A stretch of DNA of 49,803 bases from Prevotella sp. (GTDB lineage Bacteria; Bacteroidota; Bacteroidia; Bacteroidales; Bacteroidaceae). Where the stretch lies: positions 1 to 49,803 of the forward strand of contig JAFVEE010000152.1 of the NCBI GenBank assembly GCA_017478085.1, in the 5' to 3' direction. Shown piece after piece: positions 12,512 through 22,721 of the stretch. The notes under the pieces are model-generated. The model did no database searches. It saw only the letters and a list, made by a program, of their open reading frames with translations, and was not told the origin of the DNA. The position numbers were made by a program, and so were the translations under genes. The first letter of the stretch is position 1; every line of letters starts with the position of its first letter.

Positions 12512-15004
12512 ATGGCACAAAAGAACTACGGTCACTTTGATGACGCACACCGAGAGTACGTCATCACCGAGCCTGCAACCCCGTTTCCCTGGATTAACTA
12601 CCTGGGAAACGAGGATTTTTTTGGGCTCATCTCAAATACTGCCGGCGGCTACGACTTCTACAAGGATGCCAAGTTCCGCCGCATCACCCGCTACCGCTAC
12701 AACGGCGTGCCTATGGATGCGGGAGGCCGCTACTTCTACATCAACGACAACGGCACGGTGTGGAATCCCGGATGGAAACCCTGCAAGACGCCGCTCGACC
12801 ACTATGAGTGCCGCCACGGCATGAACTACACCCGCATCACGGGGTGCAAGAACGGCATCGAGGCCTCTGTGCTCTTCTTCGTTCCGCTGAACACCTGGGC
12901 CGAGGTTCAGAAGCTCACACTCAGGAACACCACCCAGGAGAAGAAGGTGCTGAAGGTGTTCAGCCTGGCCGAATGGTGCCTGTGGAATGCTGCCACCGAC
13001 ATGGAGAACTTCCAGCGCAACTGGTCTACGGGCGAGGTTGAGATTGAGGGCTCCACCATCTACCACAAGACGGAGTACAAGGAGCGCCGCAACCACTATG
13101 CCTACTATGCGCTGACCAATGCGCCCATCGATGGCTACGACACCGACCGCGAGTCGTTCATCGGCCTGTACAACGGCTTCGAAGCCCCGCAATGCGTCGT
13201 GGCAGGCAAGCCCGCCAACTCGCTGGCCCACGGCTGGAGCCCCATTGCCTCGCATTATATAGAGGTGGAGCTGATGCCCGGAGAGCAGAAAGACCTCATC
13301 TTCCTGCTGGGCTATGTGGAGAACGAACAAGACAAGAAGTTCTCGGCCGAGGACATCGAGCGCAAGCAGCGGGGCGAGATTATCTCGTCGCAGGCTTCCG
13401 ACGTGACGCTCGTCAACAAGGAGAAGGCCCACCAGACCATTGCCCGCTTTGCTACGGTCGAGGCCGTCGATGCCGCCTTCCAGGAGCTCAGGGCCATGTG
13501 GGACACGCTGCTCAGCAAGTTCACCGTGGAGAGCGGCGACGAACGGCTGGACCGTATGGTCAATATTTGGAACCAGTACCAGTGCATGATTACGTTCTGC
13601 TTCTCGCGCTCGGCCTCGTTCTTCGAGAGCGGCGTGGGCCGTGGCATGGGCTTCCGTGACAGCAACCAGGACCTCGTGGGCTTCGTCCATCAGGTGCCCA
13701 GTCGTGCACGGCAGCGCATCATCGACATTGCCTCGACCCAGTTCCCCGATGGCGGCTGCTACCACCAGTACCAGCCACTCACAAAGCGCGGCAACAACGA
13801 CATTGGCGGCGGTTTCAACGATGACCCCATGTGGCTCATCTTCGGCACCGTGGCCTATATCAAGGAAACGGGCGACTTCGGCATTCTGGACGAGCTGGTG
13901 CCCTGGGACAACGAGCCGGGCACCGAGGTGCCGCTCATGGAGCACCTGCGCATCTCGTTCAACCACGTTGTCAACAACCTGGGCCCGCACGGTCTGCCAC
14001 TGATAGGCCGGGCCGACTGGAACGATTGTCTGAACCTGAACTGCTTCTCGTGGGATCCGAACGAGAGTTTCCAGACCACCGAGAACAAGAGCGAGGGCAG
14101 CAAGGCCGAGAGCCTGATGATTGCCGGATTGTTCGTGTTCTGCGGCAAGCAATACGTGGAGCTGTGCCAGCACTTAGGCAAAGCCGACGAGGCCCTTCGC
14201 GCCCAGCAATGCCTCGATGCCATGACGCAGGCCGTGAAGCAGCATGGCTGGGATGGCGAGTGGTATCTGCGTGCCTACGACTTCTTCGGCAACAAGATTG
14301 GTTCCAAGGAGAACGAGGAGGGCAAGATTTTCATTGAGTCGCAAGGCTTCTGCACAATGGCCGGCATTGGCCAGGAGGAAGGCATGGTCGACAAGGCGCT
14401 CGACTCCTGCAAGCAGTACTTAGACAGCCCGCATGGTATGGTGCTCAACAATCCCGCCTTCACCACCTACCATGTAGAGATGGGCGAGATTTCGTCGTAC
14501 CCTGCCGGCTACAAGGAGAACGCCGGCATCTTCTGCCATAACAACCCCTGGGTGATCATTGGCGAGACCGTGGCCGGACGCGGCAACGATGCCTGGGAGC
14601 ACTACACGAAAATCTGTCCGGCATGGATTCAGGACCAGGAGCTGCACAAGATAGAGCCTTACGTCTACTGCCAGATGGTGGCAGGCAAAGATGCCGCCAA
14701 GCCCGGCGAAGGCAAGAACTCGTGGCTCACGGGCACCGCAGCCTGGAACTGGTACACCATCACGCAGTTCATCCTGGGCATCCGTCCCACCTACGATGGC
14801 ATCGAGATTGCGCCCTGCCTGCCAGAGACGATGAAGGAGTTCACCGTAAGGCGACAGCTGCGCGATGCCGAGTTCACCATCACCGTAAGGAATCCCCAGG
14901 GCAAACAGCAGGGCGTCGCTTCCATCACGGTCGACGGTCAGCCCATCGAAGGAAACGTGGTGAAAGCAACGCCCGGCAAGCACACGGTCGAGGTGCTGAT
15001 GTAG
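12512..15004 (+). CDS. GH94 cellobiose phosphorylase
   Basis: An 830-residue cytosolic enzyme expected to convert cellobiose + phosphate to glucose-1-phosphate + glucose. No signal peptide. The N-terminal beta-sandwich with [19 protein letters not shown] is followed by a helical (alpha/alpha)6 domain with GFRDSNQD (380-387) and RADWNDCLN (500-508), which carries the family's general acid aspartate. Length and the short N-terminus fit cellobiose phosphorylase better than chitobiose phosphorylase or cellodextrin phosphorylase; exact acceptor length is not certain. It starts 5 bp after glyA and ends 5 bp before the convergent cellobiose 2-epimerase gene, so two enzymes for the same disaccharide meet tail to tail. 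Confidence 0.87.
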   Translation: MAQKNYGHFDDAHREYVITEPATPFPWINYLGNEDFFGLISNTAGGYDFYKDAKFRRITRYRYNGVPMDAGGRYFYINDNGTVWNPGWKPCKTPLDHYECRHGMNYTRITGCKNGIEASVLFFVPLNTWAEVQKLTLRNTTQEKKVLKVFSLAEWCLWNAATDMENFQRNWSTGEVEIEGSTIYHKTEYKERRNHYAYYALTNAPIDGYDTDRESFIGLYNGFEAPQCVVAGKPANSLAHGWSPIASHYIEVELMPGEQKDLIFLLGYVENEQDKKFSAEDIERKQRGEIISSQASDVTLVNKEKAHQTIARFATVEAVDAAFQELRAMWDTLLSKFTVESGDERLDRMVNIWNQYQCMITFCFSRSASFFESGVGRGMGFRDSNQDLVGFVHQVPSRARQRIIDIASTQFPDGGCYHQYQPLTKRGNNDIGGGFNDDPMWLIFGTVAYIKETGDFGILDELVPWDNEPGTEVPLMEHLRISFNHVVNNLGPHGLPLIGRADWNDCLNLNCFSWDPNESFQTTENKSEGSKAESLMIAGLFVFCGKQYVELCQHLGKADEALRAQQCLDAMTQAVKQHGWDGEWYLRAYDFFGNKIGSKENEEGKIFIESQGFCTMAGIGQEEGMVDKALDSCKQYLDSPHGMVLNNPAFTTYHVEMGEISSYPAGYKENAGIFCHNNPWVIIGETVAGRGNDAWEHYTKICPAWIQDQELHKIEPYVYCQMVAGKDAAKPGEGKNSWLTGTAAWNWYTITQFILGIRPTYDGIEIAPCLPETMKEFTVRRQLRDAEFTITVRNPQGKQQGVASITVDGQPIEGNVVKATPGKHTVEVLM

Positions 15005-15009
15005 CGCAA

Positions 15010-16197
15010 TCAGAACTGGCGCTCCAGCATCTCTAAGCACATGCGGCTGTTGTGGTAGGGGCACTTCCAGAAGCCAGCCTTGTCGTCATCGAGATTGATG
15101 CTGCCATCGGGCCTGACGCTCCAGTGCCATTCGCCATTCTGGCGGTCAACGAGGTTGTCCTCGATAAACTGATAGCAGGCCAGCGCCCGCTGCAAAGCCC
15201 CTTCATCGGCAAAGTGCTGATACTGGTTCATCTCGCCAATCACACACTCGCACTGCACCCACCAGTGGCGATCGTCATCGACGGTCGCCACGCTTTTTTC
15301 GTGAATCATCGAGCCATCGGGGCACAGGCCCTCTTCGGCAGCGCGGGCTATCTGGTTCACCACAGGCATCACCTGGGCCGTCAGCTGATCATCGCCCAGC
15401 ACCTCGAGGGCCTCGGTCAGCAGCCATGCGGCCTCAATGTCGTGGCCATAGCTCTCAATGTCGCGGCGGCCCTGCCACTCATCGTCGAAGAAAAGATCCA
15501 GATGGTGGGTCTTGGGGTTCAGCAGTTTCTGGGTGAAAATATCGATCAGCACCCGCAGCTGCCGCTCCAAACGGGCATCCTTCCACACACGGTACAGGTT
15601 GGTGTAAGGCTCCAGGATGTGCAGATGGGAGTTCATAGTGCGCGAACCATTCTCGTCCTTGTCAGAGAGTCGCATGTCGGCAATAGGCTGCCAGTCGCAA
15701 GTCAAGGCCTCGATATAGCCCACGTTCACCTCGTCGAAAGCGTGGTTCTCCAGGTCGTGGAAGAGACCGATGGCACACTGCAAGGCCTCTTCATCGCCCG
15801 TAGCACGGGCCAGTTCGGCCATTCCATAGATAGTGAAGCCGATGGCATACGACTGCTTCTTGCGGTCGAGCGGACGTCCCTGATAGTCTACCGACCAGAA
15901 CACGCCGCCCTGCTCCTTGTCGATGAAGTGCTGCAAGATGTACTGCTTGGCACGCAGCGCTGCCTTCAAGTAGGCCGGATTGCCCAAGACCCTGTAGGCC
16001 GATGCAAACGACCACAGAATGCGGGCGTTGAGTACCGCTCCCTTCTCGGCCTCCGGGTGCAGCTGGTCGTGGCCGTCCCTCCGACCATAGAAGCCGCCAT
16101 ACTCATCGTCCTGCATCTTGTTGAGCCAGAAGCTCAGAATGTTGTCTTCAAGAAGCTGCCTACAGCTTTGTTTCAAAAATTCCTTTGTCATAGCCAT
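15010..16197 (-). CDS. Cellobiose 2-epimerase (AGE family)
   Basis: A 395-residue cytosolic isomerase that epimerises the reducing-end sugar at C2: cellobiose to glucosyl-mannose, mannobiose to mannosyl-glucose. Sequence features are EKGAVLNARILWSFA (51-65), HLHILEPY (191-198), GHDIEAAWLL with candidate catalytic H252, and WKCPYHNSRM with H382; these two histidines correspond to the catalytic pair of characterised enzymes. Start may be M1 or M3. It is the last gene of the leftward mannan operon, 3 bp after the GH36 gene. With GH130 it forms the mannobiose - mannosylglucose - mannose-1-phosphate route established in Bacteroides fragilis. Confidence 0.92.
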   Translation of the reverse strand: MAMTKEFLKQSCRQLLEDNILSFWLNKMQDDEYGGFYGRRDGHDQLHPEAEKGAVLNARILWSFASAYRVLGNPAYLKAALRAKQYILQHFIDKEQGGVFWSVDYQGRPLDRKKQSYAIGFTIYGMAELARATGDEEALQCAIGLFHDLENHAFDEVNVGYIEALTCDWQPIADMRLSDKDENGSRTMNSHLHILEPYTNLYRVWKDARLERQLRVLIDIFTQKLLNPKTHHLDLFFDDEWQGRRDIESYGHDIEAAWLLTEALEVLGDDQLTAQVMPVVNQIARAAEEGLCPDGSMIHEKSVATVDDDRHWWVQCECVIGEMNQYQHFADEGALQRALACYQFIEDNLVDRQNGEWHWSVRPDGSINLDDDKAGFWKCPYHNSRMCLEMLERQF

Positions 16198-16200
16198 TTC

Positions 16201-18393
16201 TTATTTCAGTTCAAATACCCGTGATGCATAGTCCTCGCGCAGAGGCACCTCGATGCCAACCTCCATCAGGAAGCGACCCGAGAACTGCTTGCCGCTGAGC
16301 GAGCAGGGCTTCTGCCCCATGCGCACATTGCGCTCTTGCAGCGTATATTGCCTATCGGGCTGCAAGCCTGCCAGACGGATGCGGGGCAAGGGCTGATCGC
16401 AATAGTTGTCGACCTTGTAGATGAAGAGCACGGCCTGCGACTGGGCATCGTTCACATACATCAGACTGGAGAGACCGCCCCTGTTGTAGGGCGAAATAAG
16501 GCGATAGAGGTTGCCCGTCTGAATGGTCTGGCGCAGCTCCTTATAGTCGGTGAAGGCCTGCGTGCACTGCTGGCGCTCCTCGTCATTCATGTGCTTGGGC
16601 TGCAGCTCGATGCCCAGACGTCCGCTCATGGCCACGTCGCAACGGAACTTCACGGGAGTCACGCGGCCACCCGTGTTCCAGTAGGGCACGTGGTTGATGT
16701 GCTGCGCCATGGCATTGGCGGGGAAGAACAGCGAGGTGCCGTACTGAATGTAGACGCGCTGCAGGGCATCGGTATTGTCGCTCACCCAGAACTCGTCGAA
16801 GTAAGGCAACAGCCCGTAGTTGGCACGGCCACCGCCCGACGCGCAGTCCTGAATAATCAGGTCGGGATATTTCTCGCGCACCCGCTTCAGCACCTTCAGC
16901 AGTCCGCGGTGCCAGTCAACGCTCAGGTTGTTCTGCCGGTCCTTCGGCAGGTAGAGCGAGCCGTAGTTCTGTATCGAGGCATTGGCATCCCACTTGATGT
17001 AGTAGATTTCGGGGTACTGCGTCATCAGGTTATCCACCACGCCGAAGACGAAGTCCTGCACCTTGGGGTTGGTCAGGTCGAGCACGATCTGCGTGCCGCC
17101 GCGCCCCAGCCTCAGCTGCCTGCCCTTCGTCTGCAAGGCCCAGTCAGGGTGCTGCTCATACAGCTCGCTGGTAGTGTTGAGCATCTCTGGCTCTATCCAG
17201 ATGCCGAACTTGATGTTGCGCTGCTTGGCGGCATCGGTCAGTGCCTTGATGCCGTTGGGCAGTTTCTGCTTGTCTACCACCCAGTCGCCCAGCGACGAGG
17301 TATCGTCCTTGCGGGGGTACTTATTGCCAAACCAGCCATCGTCCATCACGAAGAGCTCGCCGCCAAACTTGGCAATATCGTCCATCATGCTGATGATGCG
17401 CTCCTCGGTAATGTCGAAGTAGATGCCCTCCCACGAGTTCAGCAGGATTTCGCCGGTCTTCATACCCCGGTGCAGCATTCCCTCGGTGCGGGCCCAACGG
17501 TGGAAGGTGCGGCTCACGCCCCCCATGCCCTCCGTGGAATAGGCCAGTGCCAGGTGAGGCGTCTCGAAAGCCACCTTCGGCTCCAGGACATACTCGCTCG
17601 ACATCGGGTCGATACCGGCATAAAGATGGTGCTGCTGGCGGTCGGTGGTATTGATGCGAATCTCGAAATTGCCACTCCAGCAGAGCACGGCACCAATCGT
17701 CCGGCCCGTCTGTTCCTGTGGCTTGCCGTCGAGCGAGATCATCACTTCCGGGGCATCCAGGTGCGAGTTGCGGGCACCATCGGTATTGCGAATGGTCTTC
17801 ACCCCGGCGGTCAGCCGTTCCTGCGTAGGCTCGGTCTCGGCGGCCCAGTTGCCATGCAGGTGCGTCAGCCACACGTCGCCCTGACGGAAGGACAGATGGC
17901 CCGAGTCAAAGCGTTTCAGCGTGATGGCCTTTTTCTCCTGATGGGAAATCTCCGTCCAGGTCTCGATAACGTCGACATTCTTGTAGGCTTTGTAGTACAG
18001 TTTCACGGTGACGGGCAGCAGTTTGTCCTGCATGGTGACGATGTGGGTCGTAGAGCGTGCGTCGCTCGTCGTCTCGTAGTTCTTCACTTCCATTTCCAGG
18101 TTCAGGTCGCCATCGGCATGCTGCACCTGCAAGGCAGGCAGATGTACGGCATCAACCGTACCAAAGGCTGGCAGGGCAGAGAAGTTCAGGTCGGCCCCGG
18201 CATCGCGCAGCTGCTGTAGCGTGGCCTCCTTTGTGCCGTAGTAGGCCAGTCGCAGGTCGCCGCCCTCGTAGGCGTGCAGCAACAGCTGCGTGTTGGGTGT
18301 CTGCACGGTGATGTCGCCTTGCCAGGCTTTCACCTGCATAGTGCCAAGGAGCATCGTAGCCCCCAGGAGCAGAAGGTTTTGTTTCTTCATCAT
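16201..18393 (-). CDS. GH36 alpha-galactosidase, exported
   Basis: A 730-residue enzyme with a signal peptide (about 1-23), so periplasmic or surface. It has an N-terminal beta-supersandwich (about 25-310) and a TIM barrel with MDDGWFG (350-356), WIEPEM (399-404), nucleophile motif KWD (D469) and SDNTD (538-542), which carries the acid/base aspartate. The usual KWDxNR reads KWDANA here. It should remove alpha-1,6-galactose branches from galactomannan or galactoglucomannan. It lies 6 bp downstream of the GH2 gene and 3 bp upstream of the epimerase gene. Confidence 0.92.
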   Translation of the reverse strand: MMKKQNLLLLGATMLLGTMQVKAWQGDITVQTPNTQLLLHAYEGGDLRLAYYGTKEATLQQLRDAGADLNFSALPAFGTVDAVHLPALQVQHADGDLNLEMEVKNYETTSDARSTTHIVTMQDKLLPVTVKLYYKAYKNVDVIETWTEISHQEKKAITLKRFDSGHLSFRQGDVWLTHLHGNWAAETEPTQERLTAGVKTIRNTDGARNSHLDAPEVMISLDGKPQEQTGRTIGAVLCWSGNFEIRINTTDRQQHHLYAGIDPMSSEYVLEPKVAFETPHLALAYSTEGMGGVSRTFHRWARTEGMLHRGMKTGEILLNSWEGIYFDITEERIISMMDDIAKFGGELFVMDDGWFGNKYPRKDDTSSLGDWVVDKQKLPNGIKALTDAAKQRNIKFGIWIEPEMLNTTSELYEQHPDWALQTKGRQLRLGRGGTQIVLDLTNPKVQDFVFGVVDNLMTQYPEIYYIKWDANASIQNYGSLYLPKDRQNNLSVDWHRGLLKVLKRVREKYPDLIIQDCASGGGRANYGLLPYFDEFWVSDNTDALQRVYIQYGTSLFFPANAMAQHINHVPYWNTGGRVTPVKFRCDVAMSGRLGIELQPKHMNDEERQQCTQAFTDYKELRQTIQTGNLYRLISPYNRGGLSSLMYVNDAQSQAVLFIYKVDNYCDQPLPRIRLAGLQPDRQYTLQERNVRMGQKPCSLSGKQFSGRFLMEVGIEVPLREDYASRVFELK

Positions 18394-18399
18394 AGTTAT

Positions 18400-20928
18400 T
18401 TAATAAGGTGAGATATTGTTCAGTTCTTCCAGCTGCACCTCGCCCACCTGGGTCGTGAAGAGGCTCTTCAGTTGGGCGGCAGTAAGCTGTGTTGTGGGGG
18501 CAAAATCGGCAGAATGCATATAGCGCAGCACGCTGCGGTAGAACTGCCTGCCCTCAGGATAATGGGCGGCTTTCTCCAGGTCGCTCATCACCACGAGCAG
18601 ACGGCCACGCCCCACCTGGAACTCGAAGACGAGCCCCAGCCTATGGTTCCGTTCTATGTTGTCAATGACCTGAACGACAGGGCGATAGTCCGTTTCACGG
18701 GAAAGGCCGTCGAGTATGAAGGGATGACTATGCCTGATGACAGGATACCACTGCCAGTTGGTGTGCTCCTCGGTGGGGAAGTCGCGAAACAGCGCATGGT
18801 CAGGATTGCACAGGATGCCCAGCGTGCCGGGCGATACGGGCTTGTGGTTGTTCTCCGAAATGGTCTTGAACATACGGTAGTTCCAGTAGTCGGTAGTAAA
18901 CAGGCCACCCACGGTGAGTGCCGACGAGTCGGGCATAAGCAGCACCGACGCCCCTTGCTCCAGCTCCTGGCAAAGCTCATCAGACAGCTGCCGGGCAATG
19001 ACGATGCCCTCCTTCTCCAGCAGTTGCTCCTGCGGATAGACCCATATCTGCCAGCTGTTCCTCCACGGTGTACCGACGATGCTTAGCGTCAGCGTGGTGG
19101 CGACGGGCTGCTCCAGTGCCATCTCGTCGAAACAGAACGCCCCCAGGTCCAGCAGTCCCTGCTCGTCGGTGTCGATGCTTCTCGTGTCGTGCCAGCCGAA
19201 AGGACTTCCCATGCTCAGCCGCACCGTCTTTCCCCTGAGCGACTCGCCGCCGTAGTTGGCCACTTGCACGCGACCTTTCAGCGCATCGCCCGCTTGGAAG
19301 CAATACTGGTCGAGCACCACCAAGGGCACCACTGGCGAACAGAACTGCCGCCACTCCTCGGGCGTGATGAGACCCTTCGAGTCAAGGAAGGCATCGAGCA
19401 CCCCCACGTAGGCCGAGCCCTGCCCGGGATAGTCCTGCAGGTCGAGCAACTGAAATCCCGCCATATTGGCAGTGCGCAGGTCCATCTCGATGTCCTGCTT
19501 GTAGAGCAGCATGGCCCAGCGGCCACTGGCCCGGTGGAAGTCGGCGGCCTGATCGGCCATACCGGCCTCTGCCAGCCGTTTGCGAAACACTTCCAGGTTA
19601 TCGGGTCGCAGAACGCCCCGGTACTTGCCTATCTCAGCATAGTCGGGATAAGACTGGAACTGGGCCGTCTCATGGCTGATGACGGGCACTTCCGAGAGCG
19701 AGCATCCCGCTTCGAAGTTGTCCTTGGCATTGGGGCGGTTGTGGTTGATCAGGCCCCCGTCGAAAGCATCGGCAAACGAGAATGATCCACGGGTATGGGT
19801 ATTATAGCTGCCCCAGGCCTCGCCCCCCACCCTACAGGTGGTGAAGTAGTCCATACCCGGCTTCACGCCCTGATAGCCCAGATAGTAGTTCGAGCCAAAG
19901 GTGTAGAGCTTGTCGGGGGCCAGTTGCCGGAAGTGCTCCACGAAGGCCTCCATCTTCCCGATGCTGCCCCACAGCTCGTTGCCCAGGGCGAACATTCGGA
20001 ACGAGGGATGATGGCCGTACCAGCGCAGTATGTTCTCGCCCTCCTTCAGCAGGAAGTCCATCAGCAGCGTGTCCTTCTCATTGAAGTCGCCCCAGAAGGG
20101 CAGCTCGGGCTGCAAGATGATGCCCGCCTCGTCGGCGGCCACGAAGGCAGCCTCTGGTGGACACCACGAGTGGAAGCGCACATGGTTCAGTCCATAGTCG
20201 GCACATACTTTCATATAGTGCCGCCACGACTCCACGTCCATCGCCACATGACCCGTCAGCGGCCACACACAGGCATCGTGCCGCCCGCGTAAGAACACCT
20301 TCTTACCGTTCTGCACAAAGTGGTGGCCTTCTACTTTCAGAGGGGATTGGGGAGAGGTTTGAGGAATAATATGAGGGGCTGTACCAATGGACATTCTGCC
20401 AATGATGCCGTTCCAGTTGGTCTGCGTGTCCTCGGTGTAGGCATGGCTGCTGCCATACACCTGTTCGGGCACGCCGCTGCCGTTGTCGACCATCACCGTC
20501 AGCAGGTGGCTGCCGGGCTTCAGCCGTTCCAGGGTGAACTCCTGTGGGGTAGACACATCGTTGCTGCCTCCCACCAGCCTGCCGTCTACATAGACCTCGG
20601 TGGTCTTGGTGCGCTCTAAGAACAAGTGCAGCGTCTGCCGCCGCCACGTCTTGGGAATGTTGACTTCCCTGCTATACCAGGCTCGTCCCTTATAGGTGTA
20701 TGGCCGGGTGAGATGGGTGGTCTCGGTGCCAGCAGGCTGGTAGTTGCCCCGCCGGTTGGTGTCGGTAGTGCCGGGCAGCATCACCACATCGGTCAGGGCC
20801 GATGCAGCGGTGAGCCTCCTGTCGGGGTCAAGGGCAAACTGCCATGGCCCCGACAGGTCTATCTCGTCGGCAGTACACTGGGGCAGCACAGCCCAGAGCA
20901 GCACAGCTATCAAGCCTGCTATTCGCAT
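18400..20928 (-). CDS. GH2-type glycoside hydrolase with unusual domain layout
   Basis: An 842-residue exported protein: signal peptide (about 1-20), GH2 sugar-binding jelly roll (about 25-185, with GRAWYSREV and NWNGIIGRM), then a TIM barrel beginning at KKVFLRGRHDAC (209-220). Candidate catalytic residues are E318 in GNELWG (acid/base) and E420 in SHETAQF (nucleophile). GH2 proteins normally have a ~100-residue Ig-like domain between jelly roll and barrel; here only about 20 residues separate them, and they include PQTSPQSPLK, encoded by a decayed repeat-like stretch. Substrate is uncertain (beta-mannosidase or beta-galactosidase activity would fit the operon). The gene starts 6 bp after the transporter stop. 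Confidence 0.82.
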   Translation of the reverse strand: MRIAGLIAVLLWAVLPQCTADEIDLSGPWQFALDPDRRLTAASALTDVVMLPGTTDTNRRGNYQPAGTETTHLTRPYTYKGRAWYSREVNIPKTWRRQTLHLFLERTKTTEVYVDGRLVGGSNDVSTPQEFTLERLKPGSHLLTVMVDNGSGVPEQVYGSSHAYTEDTQTNWNGIIGRMSIGTAPHIIPQTSPQSPLKVEGHHFVQNGKKVFLRGRHDACVWPLTGHVAMDVESWRHYMKVCADYGLNHVRFHSWCPPEAAFVAADEAGIILQPELPFWGDFNEKDTLLMDFLLKEGENILRWYGHHPSFRMFALGNELWGSIGKMEAFVEHFRQLAPDKLYTFGSNYYLGYQGVKPGMDYFTTCRVGGEAWGSYNTHTRGSFSFADAFDGGLINHNRPNAKDNFEAGCSLSEVPVISHETAQFQSYPDYAEIGKYRGVLRPDNLEVFRKRLAEAGMADQAADFHRASGRWAMLLYKQDIEMDLRTANMAGFQLLDLQDYPGQGSAYVGVLDAFLDSKGLITPEEWRQFCSPVVPLVVLDQYCFQAGDALKGRVQVANYGGESLRGKTVRLSMGSPFGWHDTRSIDTDEQGLLDLGAFCFDEMALEQPVATTLTLSIVGTPWRNSWQIWVYPQEQLLEKEGIVIARQLSDELCQELEQGASVLLMPDSSALTVGGLFTTDYWNYRMFKTISENNHKPVSPGTLGILCNPDHALFRDFPTEEHTNWQWYPVIRHSHPFILDGLSRETDYRPVVQVIDNIERNHRLGLVFEFQVGRGRLLVVMSDLEKAAHYPEGRQFYRSVLRYMHSADFAPTTQLTAAQLKSLFTTQVGEVQLEELNNISPY
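20334..20364. repeat. Possible decayed palindromic repeat (copy F) in the GH2 gene
   Basis: Minus strand has CTCAAACCTCTCCCCAA, similar to the left half of the palindromic repeat, followed by TCCCCTCTGAAAG, which does not keep the right half. It is weaker than the five clear copies and might be a different repeat family or chance. Confidence 0.3.
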
Positions 20929-20934
20929 ACTCGG

Positions 20935-22344
20935 TTATTTCTTGATAGGATATTTCTTGATGAGCAGCACCATCAGCAGGGCGATGACTGCGGGGAAGAG
21001 GGAGAAGAGCGACCAGATCATCGTGAGCACCGAGTCGGTGATGGAGGCCGGGTCTACGATCGAGTTACCCATCTCGTCGGTGGTCATACTGGCACCGGCA
21101 ATGCCCAGGAACAGGGCCACGAGCGAACCGCTGATGGCCGTGCCGAACTTCTGGGCCATAGTGCCCGACGAGAAGATGAGGCCCGTCGACGAGGTGCCGT
21201 TCTTTTCGGTGGCCCAGTCGGCCACGTCGGCATACATAGACCACAGCAGGGGCGAGTAGAGGCCCACGCCCACCGAGGTGAGCACCACCAGGGCCACCAT
21301 CACCCAGATGTAAGCCGGGTCCATAGGCACGAAGAAGAAGGCCACCGAGAACACGGCACAAATCAGGGCTGCCACCACGAAGGCCTTGCGCTTAGAGCCT
21401 ATCCAGGCCGTGAATTTTGGCGACACGCCGCCGAAGATCATACAGGTGAGCTCGCCGAAAGTCATGAACACGGTGTAGTTGATGATGAGCCCGCTCACGG
21501 TGATTTCGCCACCCAGGCAGTAGGTCAGCATATAGCCAGCCACGGCATAGCGGAAGCCGTTGAAGAAGTTGGTGCAGATGCCTATGAGCGTCAGGTAGAT
21601 CCAGGGCTTGTTACGGAACAAGTCGGCAAACTGCTTCATCGAGAACTTCTCGGCACGGACGGGCTTCAGCCGCTCCTTGGTCAGGAAGCCACAGGCCAGT
21701 GTGCCCAAGGTGGCCAGCAGACCGAAGCCTGCTCCCAGCACGGCATACTGGTGTGCCTCGGTGCCGCCCACCATCTTCTGCAGGTAGGGGAACGACAGCA
21801 GGGTGATGAAGCCCATGGCGTAGGCACCCACCATACGGAAGCTGCTGAACTGGTTCTTCTCGTTGTCATCGTCGGTCATCACGCCCAGCAGCGAGCCGTA
21901 GGGCACGTTCACCGCCGTGTAGGTGGCCATCATAAGCAGGTAGAGGGTGTAGGCATAGATGCGCTTGCCGGTCATGCCCAGGTCGGGGGTGTAGAGCAGC
22001 AGGGCGAAGATGAGGCCCAGGGGCACGGCTCCGAAGATGAGCCAGGGGCGGTAGGTGCCCCAGCGCGACTGGGTGCGGTCGGCCAGGCTGCCCATAAGCG
22101 GGTCGGTCACCACGTCGAACATTCGGGCGATGAGCATCAGTGTGGCCGTGTCGGCAAACGACAGTCCGAACACGTTGGTGAAAAACAAGGGGAAGGCAAT
22201 CGACATAATCTTCCACGTAATGCCACCAGCGGCTGCGTCACCAAGGGCGTAGCCTATTTTTTCGGAAAGGCCCACCCCCGACCCCTCCCCAAGGGAGGGG
22301 GGAGTAGTTACCTTATTCTTCATATTAGTATTTGAATTATTCAT
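20935..22344 (-). CDS. GPH-family sugar:cation symporter (MFS, MelB-like)
   Basis: A 469-residue inner-membrane protein with 12 hydrophobic segments and the MelB-type motif RMFDVVTDPLMGSLADRT near residue 75. It probably imports manno- or gluco-disaccharides for the cytosolic epimerase and phosphorylases. The start at 22344 overlaps the DUF559 stop by 8 nt; M8 at 22323 is an alternative. Residues about 12-25 (VTTPPSLGEGSGVG) are encoded by palindromic repeat copy C and separate a short MKNK from LSEKIGYALGD, where such transporters normally begin. The start codon therefore lies within the DUF559 element. Confidence 0.93.
   Translation of the reverse strand: MNNSNTNMKNKVTTPPSLGEGSGVGLSEKIGYALGDAAAGGITWKIMSIAFPLFFTNVFGLSFADTATLMLIARMFDVVTDPLMGSLADRTQSRWGTYRPWLIFGAVPLGLIFALLLYTPDLGMTGKRIYAYTLYLLMMATYTAVNVPYGSLLGVMTDDDNEKNQFSSFRMVGAYAMGFITLLSFPYLQKMVGGTEAHQYAVLGAGFGLLATLGTLACGFLTKERLKPVRAEKFSMKQFADLFRNKPWIYLTLIGICTNFFNGFRYAVAGYMLTYCLGGEITVSGLIINYTVFMTFGELTCMIFGGVSPKFTAWIGSKRKAFVVAALICAVFSVAFFFVPMDPAYIWVMVALVVLTSVGVGLYSPLLWSMYADVADWATEKNGTSSTGLIFSSGTMAQKFGTAISGSLVALFLGIAGASMTTDEMGNSIVDPASITDSVLTMIWSLFSLFPAVIALLMVLLIKKYPIKK
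22270..22305 (+). repeat. Palindromic repeat copy C (left end of DUF559 element)
   Basis: Plus strand GCCCACCCCC-GA-CCCCTCCCCAAGGGAGGGG, then GGAGT. It matches copy D (22729-22763, opposite strand) in 29 of the first 31 bases. The GCCCACC end faces outward. It is translated in frame as part of the symporter's N-terminus. Confidence 0.9.
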
Positions 22345-22711
22345 TATTTAATTTGTTCATAATTGTTTCTAAGACGTTATCTATATCACCAATTACTTCA
22401 TCATTGGTGAATCGTAATACGCTGAATCCCTGCTTTTCTAATTCCTCTGTTCTTTCCGCATCCCTTTGAGGTTGCTCCCCAACAAGATGGTAACCACCAT
22501 CAATTTCAATGATAAGTTGTTTGGAAAGGCAGACGAAATCAGGAATATAATCCAATACGACATGTTGCTGTCTGAAATGCCATCCTGTTCTTCCTCCCCT
22601 TAAATACTGCCACAATATGCGTTCAGCATCGGTAGGATTATTTCTGTTCTTGACGGCAAACTCGTGCAACAAGTTGAAGTTTGAAACTGCTGTTTGATAT
22701 TTATACCTCAT
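22337..22711 (-). CDS. DUF559 endonuclease-like protein
   Basis: A 124-residue protein from the ATG at 22711. An earlier in-frame ATG (22774) would only add repeat-encoded residues, whereas the usual family start (LLHEFAVKNRNNPTDAERILW) fits 22711. It shows the PD-(D/E)xK-like layout of DUF559/Vsr-related nucleases: E30 in PTDAE, D58 in IPDF, E69-x-D71 in EIDG, H75, and the late FSVLRFTNDEV strand. Codon use is AT-rich, unlike every neighbour, a sign of recent transfer. It is flanked by inverted palindromic repeats, suggesting it acts on them or travels with them. No role in mannan use is expected. Confidence 0.85.
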   Translation of the reverse strand: MRYKYQTAVSNFNLLHEFAVKNRNNPTDAERILWQYLRGGRTGWHFRQQHVVLDYIPDFVCLSKQLIIEIDGGYHLVGEQPQRDAERTEELEKQGFSVLRFTNDEVIGDIDNVLETIMNKLNNE

Positions 22712-22721
22712 TATTGATTGT

